The notes beneath the pieces were generated by a model, which worked only from the letters and a program-made list of their open reading frames with translations, was not told the origin of the DNA and ran no database searches. Positions 37,511 through 50,484 of a DNA stretch of 64,000 nucleotides are shown here, piece after piece; within the stretch, counting starts at the first letter, position 1; every line of letters begins with the position of its first letter. The DNA lies in assembly GCF_964204865.1 (NCBI RefSeq), contig NC_135252.1, positions 17,815,383-17,879,382 on the forward strand, read 5' to 3'. The stretch comes from Styela clava (lineage: Eukaryota > Chordata > Ascidiacea > Stolidobranchia > Styelidae). Position numbers and translations under genes: made by a program.

Positions 37511-40500
37511 ATGGTGGCGTCATCGTGGGCAGTATGTACTGCAAAACTGCGATCAGGGCCACGAAACAATATAAGTATGACTTCAAAAGAACTTTGTGAA
37601 TTTGACGATTTGGCATCTTCACTAGTATTGGATTCATATCTTGGATTTACAACACATAAAATGAACATAAGGTAAAGCAAAGACAATTGGTTTAGGTGGA
37701 ATTGAAATTTCCTTACAGCCTTAAAAAGTTAAAGAGATGGTTATACATGTGAAGTATGCTTGCAATTTAAAGAATATTGTGTCAATTTCAAGCGCTTTAA
37801 CACAATACACAAAGATTGAGTAATCTGTTTGATCAAGATGAGAAAAATATAGATTTTTGATTTTTAAACTCCTGTGTCTTTTTGTTGAATTGAGTTGGTG
37901 AATATTTCTTCAAATCATGATTAGAGACTCGCTTCAAATGAACCCTGTTGTAATATTTTTGAATGTTTTTTTTCTACCAAATTCAACATTCTACTCTGTC
38001 TGAAACCCTCAGCTTGTGTTTGAATATATTATAGGAAGAAAATGTTTTACAATAAATTTGCCAACTATATGATGCGACTTTGAGGAAGAAATACGGTTGA
38101 GTATTGTGTATTGAGCCGTATGATGAATTCGTTCAGCAAGCTTTTGCAAGTTTGTAAATGTCTCCATAACTGGATTATGTGAATGTAAATTCTTTTCAGG
38201 TTCAGGCCTATGAAAGGTCGATCCATAGAACTTCATCAAATAGTCGAACGCTTTAAAAAAACGGTGGACTATGAAGAAGCTTTATATTTATTACAAAGCA
38301 GGGATTGGATTAGATTGCACTTCCTCAATAAAACAATACAACAGAAAATGGTGAATAGATTTAGTTATATAATTGCAATTTATTAATCAACGCCTAAATT
38401 TGTAAACTTTGATAAATTCAGTGTGTCTCCTATTACACCCACACACACTCATACATGTTAAATGTCGGAACGGAACGCTGTTAAAATTTATTATACATTT
38501 CGACTTTGGTACCATCCCGACAACATCACAATTTTATAAATTAAAAATTTTCTTGATTTCCTGATATTTTTAAATTTGCTTGGGTCACCATGATTCATAA
38601 TATCGGTTAATGTGTAGTTCTTATAAATCTCTTATCTTTGTTAGGCTTTCAAAGCTCATCTGGTACGATATTTGGCAATGTTTGATCCTGACTGTGGTTA
38701 TGCAATAGAACGATGCACAAGGTATTCCTTTGAGGGAGTTGGAGCTAAAATTGTGGCAACACAAGAGTGGTGAGTTATTGTCAAAGTTTGCTATTATTAA
38801 TTAAATGTAATTTTAAAAACCTGCACAGCGTTCGTACTACCTTGAATTTATATTTCATTTTTTCTTCGACACCTGTATTATTCATGGTTATTGAATTTCT
38901 TTGTCTACCTTTTATGGGAACCTAATCAAACACTTGCGAAGATAAGTAACAAAGGATATATTTTTTTTCGAGTGGTTATGTTTGCTCTTTTAACATAGAA
39001 AGTGAAAATCATTGGTTTCTCCGGTGCTGACGTATCTAAAACGGTTGTTAATCATTAATGTAGCAGTGAGGCATTGTTTTGCTTTCACTTTCTGCCATTT
39101 CGTGTGATTCTTGATTGTATTTATTCAGTTTTTAATCTTAAATTTTATTCATTATATATATTTTTATGTGACACTTTTGTTAATTTATCCTATTCATCTC
39201 GCCTATCACTATTACAAATATGAAGTAAATAGCAAAATTCGTGGTAAAAGTGTTATCTAAATTTTATATTTCGTACTAGAGATTTTAGTTTATTTACATA
39301 TCTAATTCTATCCTCGCTTTTATATCCTATTCAAAATCCTATTCAGGTCAAAAAATGATAAAATTTTGATGTTAATCGGTTGTATTGCGGAGTTGACAAG
39401 GGAGGAAGAGGCACATCTATTAACACCTGGTGAAAACGATTTCAGTGTCATGTATTCGACAAGAAAAAATTGTGCACAACTCTGGCTGGGACCTGCATCG
39501 TTTATAAATCATGGTAGGTGGAAAATGTTTCAAATCTAAATAAATTAAAAACAAAAAATTAAATACAACTCAAGTCTTGCTGTACCAGTGATATATGATA
39601 TCATTTGTGAGTTCACAGTTAAGAGTGTGATGCCAAACTATCTTTGATCTTTCCAAAAAAACATCTTCTTACATATCACTGGTTATTCAACAACTTATTG
39701 GGATTGAGGGAAAGAAAACATCTTGTGTGCAAAATGAAAAGCTCTAAAATCCATATATGTCGCAAATAGGTGAAGTCTACGCGTCTGAGCTTCATCTTTG
39801 TTATCCATGCAGGATAACCCATGGCGATGTCTAAAGTCATGCTGTTTCATTCAATACTAAGCAGGGTCTGGGAGAATAATTTTAAATCGAGACTTGATTA
39901 TTGTGACACCGTCATAGTGGAGAAACATAGCTAAAAAAGCTAATTTAACTTCCAATTTCTATTTGTTGCAGATTGTCGACCAAACTGCTGCTTTGTTCCA
40001 ACCGGCCGTGATACTGCTTGTATAAAAGCATTAAGAGATATAGAATGTGGTGAAGAAATAACTTGTTATTATGGGGATTCTTATTTCGGTGAAAGAAATT
40101 GCCTCTGTGAATGTGAAACATGCGAGAGGTTAGTAACAAGTAATTTTTGTCGGGGCATCAGTTTATTGCTTCTGTTGCGCAATCTTTTTTTATTATATTT
40201 GTCAAATATCCATGCACTTTTTTTTTGGTACTCCCGTAGTAGGTTAGGGTTAGGCCATAATTTTATTCCGATTTTCCCTATTTTAGTTCTATTACGAGTC
40301 GGCGACTGTCTGTGTTAGCCAAGTGGATATACATAGGTTTCAGTCCCTTTACACAACTTGATGTAGAGGAGGCGAACAAAATTAGTTACCTCCATATTGG
40401 TACACACACTTCTGGAGCGCCGTTTTTTTTCATTAACCTGAACTTATTAAATCAAAAAAATATCTTGAATTACAGTCTATATAAATGTGCTTAATGCAAA

Positions 40501-41510
40501 ATAAATAAATCAATTTGCCAATATATTTTTGTTCCTTTTATTGTTCTGTGTTTTCTTTGTTCCATGTAATTCATGACATTCCATCACATTTTGGATAATA
40601 TATTTTCATTATTGATTTTCTTTTTTTCCAAAGGCGTAAAACTGGTGCGTTCAAAACATCTAAGACCAGCAATAGTCCTCATAAGATATTTTCAAGCAAG
40701 TACGGACTCCGGGAAACAGACAAGCGATTGAACAGGTTGCGACGATCGAAAGATAAATCTCCCTCAGTTGAGAGTTCAGTGAATAAGCGGGATCCGTCAC
40801 CACTCAGCGACTATGAATATATTCCATCAATAAGCGAGTGCGGGAGTTACGATTCGGATTCTAATTCTACCAATTCAGTATCTTCAGAAGATACATTTAT
40901 GGGAATGAAATGGAATAAACAAGCTTTTCGAACTAAAAATAATAAGAAATCTGGATCTAGAAAACGACCGCAGGATGATAAAATTGAGGAATGTTTGAGT
41001 AATGCATTTAAAAAAGGAAAAAGGGATGTCTACAATTCGTCAAAATTGAACAATTTGCGATTTGTGCAAATGACAAATGCAAAAACTCAAGCGGGGCAGG
41101 TTCCTAACCGAGAAAACCGTGTGGGTGACTTTGTTACTGGAAATGCCCCCAATATGGATGACGATGTTCAAGCACCTGCCATGGTGTCACCTCCGGTGCT
41201 TACAGAGCCGACAACAGTAACAAGACGCCGAAGGCGAAAATGTACTCCTGTTAAATTATGTGCATACTCGGCACGTTCTTACGAACCCACAAGTGAAGTT
41301 ATGGTGCAAAAATTCAGTCAAGCCCCCTCCGTTATGCCAGTTGTTCTGCCACTCAAAATCAGCATACGACGTCCACTGCACAGAGACCAACCGACAATCG
41401 CTCAGATAATTAATCAACCTCAATCTAAACTGCCATGTTATAACACCTATGCAAAGTTCACTGACAAGACACGATCAGCTTCACCGAAAAGACGAAGTCC
41501 GCGGTTCTGA
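37511..41510 (+). CDS. KMT5B: SUV4-20 type histone H4 lysine 20 methyltransferase (KMT5B/C)
   Basis: Converts monomethylated H4K20 to di- and trimethyl forms, for heterochromatin and genome stability. Exons: 37511-37671, 38200-38350, 38645-38769, 39347-39513, 39972-40128, 40634-41510; phases agree and give 545 residues. The N-terminal domain is clear ([40 protein letters not shown]). The SET core has [20 protein letters not shown] (about residues 175-194), the NHDCRPNC cofactor and knot motif at 200-207 and CYYGD at 233-237. The post-SET zinc motif is CECETC (247-252), followed by [14 protein letters not shown] as in human KMT5B. The 292-codon last exon is Ser/Lys/Arg-rich and basic, with no further domain seen, and is much shorter than the human KMT5B tail. 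AATAAA at 41888 and 41987 can end the transcript. Vertebrates have two paralogues; this window cannot tell which one is closer. Confidence 0.96.
40227..40423. mobile_element. MITE of the CCGTAGTATGTGTACCAGG family in KMT5 intron 5
   Basis: Left end GTACTCCCGTAGTAGGTTAG, then GGTTAGGCCATAATTTTATT; right end CCATATTGGTACACACACTT then CTGGAGCGCC. It is co-linear with 16033-16250 through the blocks GACTGTCTGTGTTAGCCAAG and ATAGGTTTCAGTCCCTTTAC. The left arm has lost about 10 bp compared with that copy. Confidence 0.75.
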
Positions 41511-42614
41511 GAAAAGTCAAAAGAAGGTCTGTTGTTTGGTTGTGTATTATAATGATTGAAAGATAAGAGTAGCTGGGAAGCAACACGAGACTCTGTGATG
41601 ACAGGCAAATGAAGGGGAATGTTATCTCGATTTTTTATGTAGAATGAAGATGGGGCTGAATGGTGTCCTCCAATCTCTGGCTTTGGTATGTGTAATACGG
41701 TACTATGAGATGGTGCGACATCAAAGTTTTTGTGTCGAGTTGATTATTTAGTGTCCGAATAGTCGAAGTTAAATCCTTTGATAAATTACATAGTTTCAGA
41801 GTCATTCGAGTTTGTTCAAATAGAAAATTCCGATAATTACATGCAGATTCTTTAGATTCACTGATTTGAAAATGAGTAATTTTCAGAAATAAATTTCTGC
41901 TTAAGAATTCCCCTCTTAATATATCCTACATATTTTGTGTTACATTCATACTAGTTGGGTCCTCTGTATTTTACAGATCGACCCCCAATAAAAATAATCA
42001 CTTCTTTGTATCAGAGTTTGATTGGTTTAGGCACGAATCATGCTTTTGACTTCTTATACATAGATGGTATGATTGATGTACCAATTTTGATTTCTTGTTT
42101 TGAAACTTTAGGGTGAATGATGGAATGTAATTAATCCCTGATTTTTGTATCTGCTTATAAATAGGAAAATTCTTGGTTCTTATTATGACCAACATCTATT
42201 TTGTTACTTCGATTACTACTGTGCGACTGCTTTTTCAAGCTTATTCTTTTGTTTTTAAATTCTAGGACGAGGTCGCGATTCCAAACGTTCAAATAAATAA
42301 AAAATCACCTCGAATACCGCCTTTTTGAGCATGGAGTGATATTTTTTGGTATTGTGTGAGCGAGGAGACTAAGGCTGAGGGGGAATCTGTGTCTTGGGTT
42401 TTGAATTATTTGGTTTTTGTCTATGTGTAGGGTTCGAAAGGGGATTTTTTGACCTAAGAAACCGGTTTTCCATGGTTGGGAATATTCAGCCTCTTTGCAA
42501 CCTGTAATCTTGTCGAGAATACATTTAGACCGGTTATGTGGCCTGAAGCATTATGTTTGGCCCCTTGTTCTTGGAGAAGGCTGTGAAAATTTCAAACAAC
42601 GGTGAGCTCCTAGT
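41511..42614. other. KMT5 3' UTR and flank
   Basis: AATAAA motifs at 41888-41893 and 41987-41992 are plausible poly(A) signals for the methyltransferase gene. No other feature was seen before the hAT-like element at 42615. Confidence 0.5.
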
Positions 42615-43804
42615 CCCGGCCTGCCCAACCTTTTTCGTCTCGCGGGCCACTTTAACATGACGAAATTCTTTTTTTTTTTTTTTGCCAAATTTAAATCCAT
42701 AGCCAAATCGGATTTCGTTGCGGACTGCAAACGTTTGTACGAAACTTTAATACGAGCTAAGTCCTGATTTCGGTATAATTTACATAATACACAGAAGGCA
42801 AGTTTATTAACATAAAATCAATCAAGTTAATTACTTAATGGGTAATGAGTAGTGCTGGCAAAATATTCGAATATAAAGTCGAGTATTAGAAGAGCAGTTT
42901 ACTATTCGAATATCTGGTAACACGGGGCTTGGACATGACACTCGCGTGGCGTCCAATCGATCGTTACACAACACACTTACGGGTTTCTGTCGACCCCACG
43001 AGGATCTACACACAGTTTTCACTAACAAACACAGACGTCAAAATTGAATGTAATATTTGCATCATAGTGTTTTTATTCATTCATTTTCAGTGGATATGCT
43101 ACTGTCTCAATGTTTAAATGAGCATAATAACCGCCAATGTCGCGGGAATATCAAGTTTTAGTGGGTCGTTTCGGTAAATTTGAAAAGTCCAGATATACAA
43201 GTATTTAATAAAGAAACATTAAAAGGATTTCGGGACGACTACATGTTCTAATTTGAATATGTAGCAATGCCATTAAGTCTATTTTATCAGAATTATTGAC
43301 GGTTGCGCAGTAACGACATTTCCGAAATCTTATTTAACGCAAACATAACATAAACAAAAATACAAACACAAAAGGACAACGAGCCCCGGAGCCGGGATCA
43401 AAAATATTGTTGACTTCTTATTTTACGTTGGCGATAAAGACGAACAAAGCCGACACGAAAGAAAGCAATCAGAATGAGATTAATTTGCAAATTTAGGCTT
43501 CAAATTCATTCCCATAATTGCGCTCAGCTCAGTTCGTCCCCAATGATCGCACAATATCTTTCGAGTTCGCCGAACAGAACTAACGTCTATGTCCTCCAGG
43601 GCGCAAGACTTGACACATACGTGATAGTAAGAACCGACATTTGGATGTAGATAGATGGCAGGAATAATCATACCAAAATCACGGAAAATACTTATAACAT
43701 AGTAAAAATTTATAAAGTCTTAAAAAGTTAAACAAAACTTTATGAAACGGGTCACAAAAAACAGTCCGGCTGGTTGCATGCGGCCCACGGGCCGAGCAGC
43801 CTTG
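42615..43804. mobile_element. hAT-like non-autonomous element (1.19 kb)
   Basis: The left end CCCGGCCTGCCCAACCTTTT and the reverse complement of the right end, CAAGGCTGCTCGGCCC, are degenerate TIRs. TCCTAGT occurs on both sides (42608-42614 and 43805-43811), a 7-of-8 target duplication. The first ~250 bp (TGCGGACTGCAAACGTTTGT, AGGCAAGTTTATTAACATAA, ATATTCGAATAT) matches the left part of the 44891-46375 element, so the two are sister copies. No transposase frame is present. Confidence 0.75.
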
Positions 43805-44365
43805 TCCTAGTTAGTGCTTCCGTAACTCTCTGCAGTAGTATTTATAGAGGTATTCGGATTCAGCTTACGCTGTTGACATTCGAAAAAATGTATTTCCAAA
43901 ACGAAATCCTTTCCGAAAATCCGATCCGGAAATTTAAACACATTTTTCGGGCCCTAATGCCGGGGTTGACATGACAAAAATTCTGGGACGCTGAAAAGGC
44001 ATTTTAGTCTTTTATCGAAAGTTTTCTCGGCTGTTATGATTTAAGAGTCAAAATTTATTGCATATATTATAGTTTGATTTATTTTATTAGGTGACATAGT
44101 TTTCCTTCCTACTTCGTCATACCTCGTGTTTAACCACCGCTGCCGGTATATCTAAGATTTCGATAAAGCTCGACTGTTCTCCGATACTTGGCGCTCGCGC
44201 ATTTTCGCAATAATATCGTAAAAGGACATAGCAAAATGACGTAAATTTTCTCAAAAAAAACACTCGAACGCCAATAGATGTTTCCCCGAGCATCCATTTC
44301 TTTGTTTATTTCCATAACAATGACCAACCAGTAAAAAGTTAACAATAAGAATAACCTAACAAATT

Positions 44366-44567
44366 GTCGGGGAACCATCCGTACGACCTGATTTGGCTCT
44401 ATTCCAATGCACGACTACTAAAGTTTGTGAGCATCAACTCTCAAAACACCCGCAAAATAAGCATTCAAAATTATGCAATAGTAAAGTATAAAGAGAATTT
44501 TTTGGGGGCAAAGGGTCGGCAAAACATCCGTACGACTTAATCTGGCAATATTCCAATGCACGACAAA
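44366..44567. repeat. Direct repeat pair with 149-bp spacing
   Basis: CATCCGTACGAC(C/T)T..ATTTGGC..TATTCCAATGCACGAC occurs at about 44376-44420 and again at about 44525-44565. Both are preceded by GTCGG. The copies are similar but not identical, suggesting an old tandem duplication of an unidentified repeat. Confidence 0.6.
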
Positions 44568-45456
44568 TACAGATAAAGATGTATAAGTTAACCACCATTG
44601 ATGATATTCAAGTCAATGAAGTCATTCGAGCCCTAGTCGAATTTCGGTGCTTAATTAGCCGTTTGTATGATAAAAACTTATGTAAATGGATGTGCGCCTG
44701 TGTCTTTCCCAGTAGTGCTTTCAGCGGTAGTTCGTGTTCAAAAATCATGGTTCACAGATAAGAGTTTAACTATCATATTTAAGTTCCCAGAACCAGAACG
44801 ATGCTACTCTCTCACCCTGAACTTCCACGGTGTCGATCGTCCACAACGAGTTCGACAATTTCAAAATTCGTGATATTCGTTATTTTAAATCAGTGTTTCC
44901 CAACCCGAGTCCGCGGTCTCAAATGAGTCCGCGGAGAGTTTGAATGAGTCTGCAACGAGCCAGAAATTCACTGCGGGCCGCAAACGTTTTTGCGATACAC
45001 AACTATCAGCCAAGTTACGATTTACGTTAGAATTTACATAAAACACAAAAAGCAAGTTTATTCACATAAAATTAATCGAGTCAATAATTACTGGTTACTA
45101 AGTAGGGTTGGGCCTATATTCGGATATTCAACTATTAGAATAGCAATTTAATATTCGAAAATTTGGTAACAGGTCACTTGCGCGTCGCTTAATTGGAATT
45201 CACAACTCACTTGCGGATATTGAAACACTAGTCGGCACACGCGTCGATAGATACATAAGTGTGGTGTTTCTCGCGAGTTCGAATAATTTTTTTTTCTGGT
45301 TTGTGTCAATGGAGGCAACCCAGATTTTCTAAATTGAAAAGCGGCAATACAAAATACTAAAAATAAAACGGAGAACACCATAAGTTTTGTTTTATGATGG
45401 TTGAATGATGATTAAAAACACTTTTTTTTTAGACAAATTCGCGAAATTTGGGGTGC

Positions 45457-45538
45457 TACCGTAGTATACGTACCAGGTCATTTTCCCTTAGGTTTCTTTG
45501 CTTTACTGCCTCCACGTTGGTACGTACAGTACTGAAAC
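45457..45538. mobile_element. Short palindromic MITE nested in the hAT-like element
   Basis: CCGTAGTATACGTACCAGG and, about 50 bp later, CCACGTTGGTACGTACAGTA form imperfect inverted ends related to the CCGTAGTATGTGTACCAGG family. Confidence 0.5.
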
Positions 45539-45663
45539 GGCTTAAGTGTTCTATACGAACAGCTCAGATTTGTCGAATTCACAAAAATACATAAGTAATC
45601 AAAACAAAATATAATCGGGCACTTTACCACGCATTTTTGTGTCCACGTATAGTAATGATATTT

Positions 45664-45777
45664 TCTGAGTAGTATTTCTGGACCTCCTGAAGTATGCGCA
45701 CCAAGATGGCGCACAACGTGAACTCAGGTTAGGGTTCAGGTTATTCGACATCTTGGTGCGCTTACTTCAGGAGTACC
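45664..45777. mobile_element. Palindromic MITE, GTACTCCTGAAG family, nested
   Basis: CTCCTGAAGTATGCGCACCA with AGATGGCG at the left, and CATCTTGGTGCGCTTACTTC with AGGAGTAC at the right, are inverted. The short centre contains CAGGTTAGGGTTCAGG. It lies within the 44891-46375 element. Confidence 0.78.
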
Positions 45778-46383
45778 GTATTTCTTTTATTTCGTCAACA
45801 GTCAACACAACCGCAGATTAAATGATCACAATTAAATTAATAATAAAGCAAGGTGAAGAATATGTATTTTTGATTTACTAATATACTTTAAAAATATTTT
45901 TAATAAGTACTAAGTCAAGTTGTCCTTAGCAGATAGTCGAATTTTTATAACGGCGATAACAAATTCGCAAGATCGCGAAAAATATGTACCAAGGACAATA
46001 TATTCTTACATTATTATGTACGCAGATTGCCGTGGCATTTTAATGAAGCAATGCTTTCATCTTGTCGTAAGTCGACGCAGCCGCGAGTTATCATGAACAC
46101 AATTAGATTAAAATAGAAAGACATTCTAAATTCTCATCGTTGTCATGGACTGAATATTGTGCGACAGAAAAAGCCATTATACACTAAAAAAGTCGGCTCT
46201 TTTAACGAACGCGTAATTGCGGCGAATTTCCGATTCTGAAATTCGTTAAAATTTTGTTGTGTTTGGTTTTATTGCTGCTTTACACAGAGTACGGTTGCAA
46301 TAAACGCACCTTGAGTCCGCAAAGGTTTTTGCCGGTGAGAAAATAGTCCGCGACCAAAAAGGTTGGGAAACGCTGTTTTAAAT

Positions 46384-48692
46384 CAATGTAACTTCTAAAC
46401 TATTACTTATTGGGTGGTCTGAAATATCTCACGTGAAAGCTTATTTAGTCATCTATTTACACCAGAAAGTTTGATGATATGTGTAAACTCATTTTTAGTC
46501 ACATCTACTGATTTTTTTGTATTCGAGTAAGATTTGGCATTTTATTTATGGATTTCTTCATCTAAATTTGCCATAAGTTGTATAATTTTGAAAAGGATAC
46601 AAAATTACCTTTCAGGGGATGTGCCGCGGTTTTAAAAACTATATATTCGAACGAATCTTGATCGGACATAGCCTAGGTAATGAATGCTAAAAAATAAAGG
46701 CCATGATATGTACGTTTGTTATCTGATTATATATATAACGAAATGGCCTGCCTAAAACGAGAACGTGGAAGAAAAGGTGGCGTCAGTAGATCACTTGGTA
46801 AATACTTTACATTTTCCGGCGCAAAAGAATCGAAATATCCTGTCGAAAAGTTAGGAAGAGCTGTAACACCACTTGCGGCGACTGGTCATTAAATTGTGTA
46901 CATGAGCAGCATACAACTGTAAGTTTTGATGAAATTCATAAATCCGCACAATGTGTGAGCCATAAGACCATTTAAATTTCATAATTTTTATGGCAACTGT
47001 TGGAACAAGCAAATCTTTTTCGTGAAAAATCCAGAATTTCACCAGCTTCTGAACAATGTAAAACGCATGAATTTAAACATTCGGCTTAGTGTGAACAGGC
47101 ATCACAATAGCAGTTCAAACATCATCTCCTTTAGAAATCTGTAATTTTTGCCTTTCCTGCTTTTCACATTTTTATGCAATCGAACGTTAACAACACTGTA
47201 TATATATATATATATATTTTGTGTATTTTTAGTCAGACAAATTTTGAGGCTAAACGCAATGCGTAAATTCGCTTGTATGCCGCAGTAAACGTATGACCTT
47301 CGTTAAATGATGTTGAACACTTGCGAGGGAAAGCAATATGTGTTTTTCGTAAGGAACGTCAGGCTGCTACTTGGCGACGTAATTGCGTAACGTCGCTGAG
47401 TAACGAAGTAATTGCGTAACGTCATTGTTTACGCCAAGTCGGCGCAGCCGACATGTGACGACGAAGAAAACATTGATTAAAATTGCTTATACAATTCGAC
47501 TGGTGCATCGGTTCTGTCGATCTTACGCAAAGCAACACCCCAAGCGCTGGTTTTGTGACTGTTTTAAACTGAGTGGTAGGTAATTGGCAATATCTCGGTC
47601 GTATCGTTTCCACAGATTGTATCAACAAACTTTTACATTTATTTCTGTACTATTTTCATGATTTCTAATCGACAAATAAAATTAAGCTCTGCTCTATCTC
47701 ATTCTATTAAATATGTGCGCCAACAAGAACAATCCATGCCATCGGAACAAATAACTGGCTTACTAAGCCTATACCCGGGCATGTAACTGGACGAGAAATT
47801 AAGCCGACTCATAGGCTTTCCGCACCCCTCAAATAAATATTAAAATCCTATTCTCCTATTTTATTTTAACACCGCGCACCTGACCAAAAGAAGAGACGTC
47901 TTCATAGGAAAAAGTAGCATCATTGTCAGTTTTGTAAAAGTAAGTTAGGGTTCGATGGGGAGTGATAATGAACAATCGAAAAAGGGCAATCGTATTTTTG
48001 GCACAAAACCAAACGATTTTAATGGCCATCGCAAACATAATATTTAAGAATCGTCCAGCCTTACATGCAGGTACGAATACACGTGCTGCACGTGCTAGAA
48101 ACAACGGGGCGTGTTTTTGCAGTATTGTTCGTACTAAGTAGCCTAATCAATTCGTAGCGTTAATTTATCTGTTGATTAAGCACGTTTTTGATCTTAGTGA
48201 TAGTCGTCGGTGTGGTAAAGGAAGCGTGGTTATACACGAAGCCAAGTCGAATCCCGCAATATAAAAGCGAAAGATCGTAGGAAGGATAGTTACTAGTCAG
48301 AAGGTCGAAGCAATTGAGGCGGTTCAGGGAGCTAGTCAGTGTAAGTGAGTCACTCACGGAGCAAGGAAGATGACCATGAGCGCGCACGGGCAAGTGCAGT
48401 TCCAAGTATTCTGTGGCGTCTGCAGCTGCCGCAAAACCATGGCAGTATTTCCATACCATGGCCGCTACGGCCAAACCTATGGCGACCATCGAGGTGTATA
48501 TAACCTCAATGATGGCGACTGACTTTTTAGCTGCCAGAGACCAATAACAAGCTGCCGTTACCAATGACGAGCTGCCGTTACCGCGACAGCAAATTGAAAA
48601 GCAATGGCAGGTAATATTTTGCTTTTGTAACCAAGAAGGTGCAAGGAATCGAATCCAAAGGAAGAATAACCAAAAAGAGAAAAAGGGTGTGT
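46384..48692. other. Intergenic, no gene recognised
   Basis: No supported exon. A TA-dinucleotide run lies near 47200-47218. GTAATTGCGTAACGTC occurs twice in tandem (47379 and 47409). A 202-codon minus-strand frame at 48160-48768 runs into the hAT end and resembles no known protein. Its GC-richer part (48300-48600) contains two near-identical GAGCTGCCGTTACC / AAGCTGCCGTTACC segments, perhaps a further element remnant. Confidence 0.4.
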
Positions 48693-48700
48693 GTAGGGAG

Positions 48701-50484
48701 TAGAGCTCGACCGATATATCGGCCAACCGATATATCGGGCCGATATTGCGTGTTTGCCGATATATCATATCGGCCCAACCGGCCGATATATATCAGCGTT
48801 AGTCGCTTTTCCACGTTCTAAAAAATGAGTATTTTTCCCCGGGAAATATCTGCGGCCGAGCGTTTTCTTTTTTTGGCTTCTCTCATTTTGCCTTTCAATG
48901 AACAGAGAGTTCTCTTCTATATTTCTCTCTCTCTTTTATCTCTTCGTGCGGCGCAAAATCCTCGCCTTCGAATATCTTGCGTCCCCACTAGGCTTGCACG
49001 TAATCGACAAAAATCAATTCCGTAATTACGGAAAAATTGATTACGTAATGACCCTGTAATTGCGATATTTTTTCACACGTTTAAACCTATCATAAAAACC
49101 ATTTGAATCCACTTCTTTTCCGAATGGGACATCGAAGTTTGGTTTTCATATTACCGACAGTACTACACGCCGGCGACAGATGTTAAAGACAAATACCAAG
49201 GAGTGAATTCAAATTAAATTTATTCTGATTTTTATCTTGTTCTATTGTGTTGGCTTTGATTTTCTTTATCACCTTCGCAAATTAACCGTCTCAATTTTAT
49301 GCGATCAATTTTATCATTACCGACACTGGTATACGTATATTTATGAAACGATAGTTGCCTTTTTTAAAATCGACTTTCGTATTGAATAAAAATTTCGGGT
49401 TTTTAAGTTATTAATCAACGACAAGCTTATTCTCTCGTTTAATTATACCTGCGCTTGCCTCGCGACGAAGACTTGTTATTGCTCCGTTTTTTACATTATC
49501 CGACTTTGCTACCTAGTTAGCAATTTATAATAATTATTGATGCTGAATTATTGACGATATTCCGATTACCAAGCTTCATTTTATATCAAATCATTTCGCG
49601 GCCTAAATGTTATAACATTATTTGCGATAAATTTAGATTAAATATTAATTATTTAGCCGGCGATAAATTCTTACCTGTAACTCGTTGTAAATTAATGCTA
49701 ATAAATTTTATTTTGTTTTTTAATGCGCTGTGATTTGTATTAATTAAAGTGATTGAGTCGGGAAAAGAAAGTAGCCTAGCCTTCTCTCCTTTTGAGCGCT
49801 TATAGCGGCGGTAAAATTCGTTTCATGTCTGTTTCACGGAGAGAAAAAAAATACGCCTTCCGGAATTACAATCAACTATCACACATTCCTATTTATCATT
49901 ATCAGCGCCGAATAAAAAAGATACCAAATCGTGGACACAAAAAAGTCTGTCGGTGTTAATTGTATTACAGTGATAACGCTTATAATAATATCGTTTTGAC
50001 CGTGAAACCAAACGCTCAAACGGGGTGGCAACGCGTCATGCCGGCTCAAAACGGCTGCGAATACCGGAACTCTTTAACTTCTTCTACGTGTTAAACTTTT
50101 AATTTTTTACAATCGACGGAATTGACTGCTTGGAAGGAGCACGTTTCAAATGCGAAAGCGCTCGACCAATAATTACGACTTTACGTAATTTGTAACTTCC
50201 CTTCCGAACTCGAAATAATTCCGTAAATTACGTGCAAGCCACTGCCTTTTTTCTTTTGTGCATTAATGTGTGTTCTTATTATTTGCTGTGAAACTTTTAT
50301 TAATGATGCAAGCACTGTGTAGGACTGCTTTATTTTTTGACTGAAACTGAATGTTTCTTTCTATTTGTATTTACTGCGGGTTCAGGTTGTAGATATCGGT
50401 ATGTCGATATCGGTTATCGGTCACTAGTTGGCCGATATATCGTTATCGGTATCGGTGCCAAAAAGTGATATCGGTCGAGCTCTA
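48701..50484. mobile_element. hAT-like element with perfect TIR and 8-bp duplication, itself interrupted
   Basis: TAGAGCTCGACCGATAT at the left and ATATCGGTCGAGCTCTA at the right are perfect 17-bp inverted repeats. They are followed inward by many CGATAT/ATATCGG palindromes. Perfect 8-bp duplications GTAGGGAG are at 48693-48700 and 50485-50492. About 1.25 kb of its length is another inverted-repeat element (48991-50240), so the original insertion was only about 0.53 kb. No transposase is encoded. Confidence 0.92.
48991..50240. mobile_element. Inverted-repeat element nested in the hAT-like element
   Basis: The left end GGCTTGCACGTAAT is matched exactly by the reverse complement of the right end ATTACGTGCAAGCC, with extra TCCGTAATTACGGAA / TTCCGTAAATTACG similarity just inside. 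The flanks share only ACT (CCACTA|..|ACTGCC), so the target duplication is short or unclear. There is no long open frame. Confidence 0.78.

Larger units (their letters stand above)
44891..46375. mobile_element. hAT-like element (1.49 kb) with two nested MITEs
   Basis: The ends CAGTGTTTCCCAACC and GGTTGGGAAACGCTG are inverted with one mismatch. Perfect 8-bp duplications TTTTAAAT are at 44883-44890 and 46376-46383. Subterminal GAGTCCGCGG / CCGCGGAGAG and AGTCCGCGACC motifs are near both ends. It contains two younger palindromic insertions (about 45457-45538 and 45664-45777). Its interior is the uninterrupted relative of the 29460-33200 element. No transposase frame is present. Confidence 0.87.

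Noticed and set aside
48160-48768. 202-codon minus-strand open frame
   Set aside because: It runs across the hAT-like element's left end and its target duplication, so the frame is a composite of unrelated sequence; no protein family was recognised.
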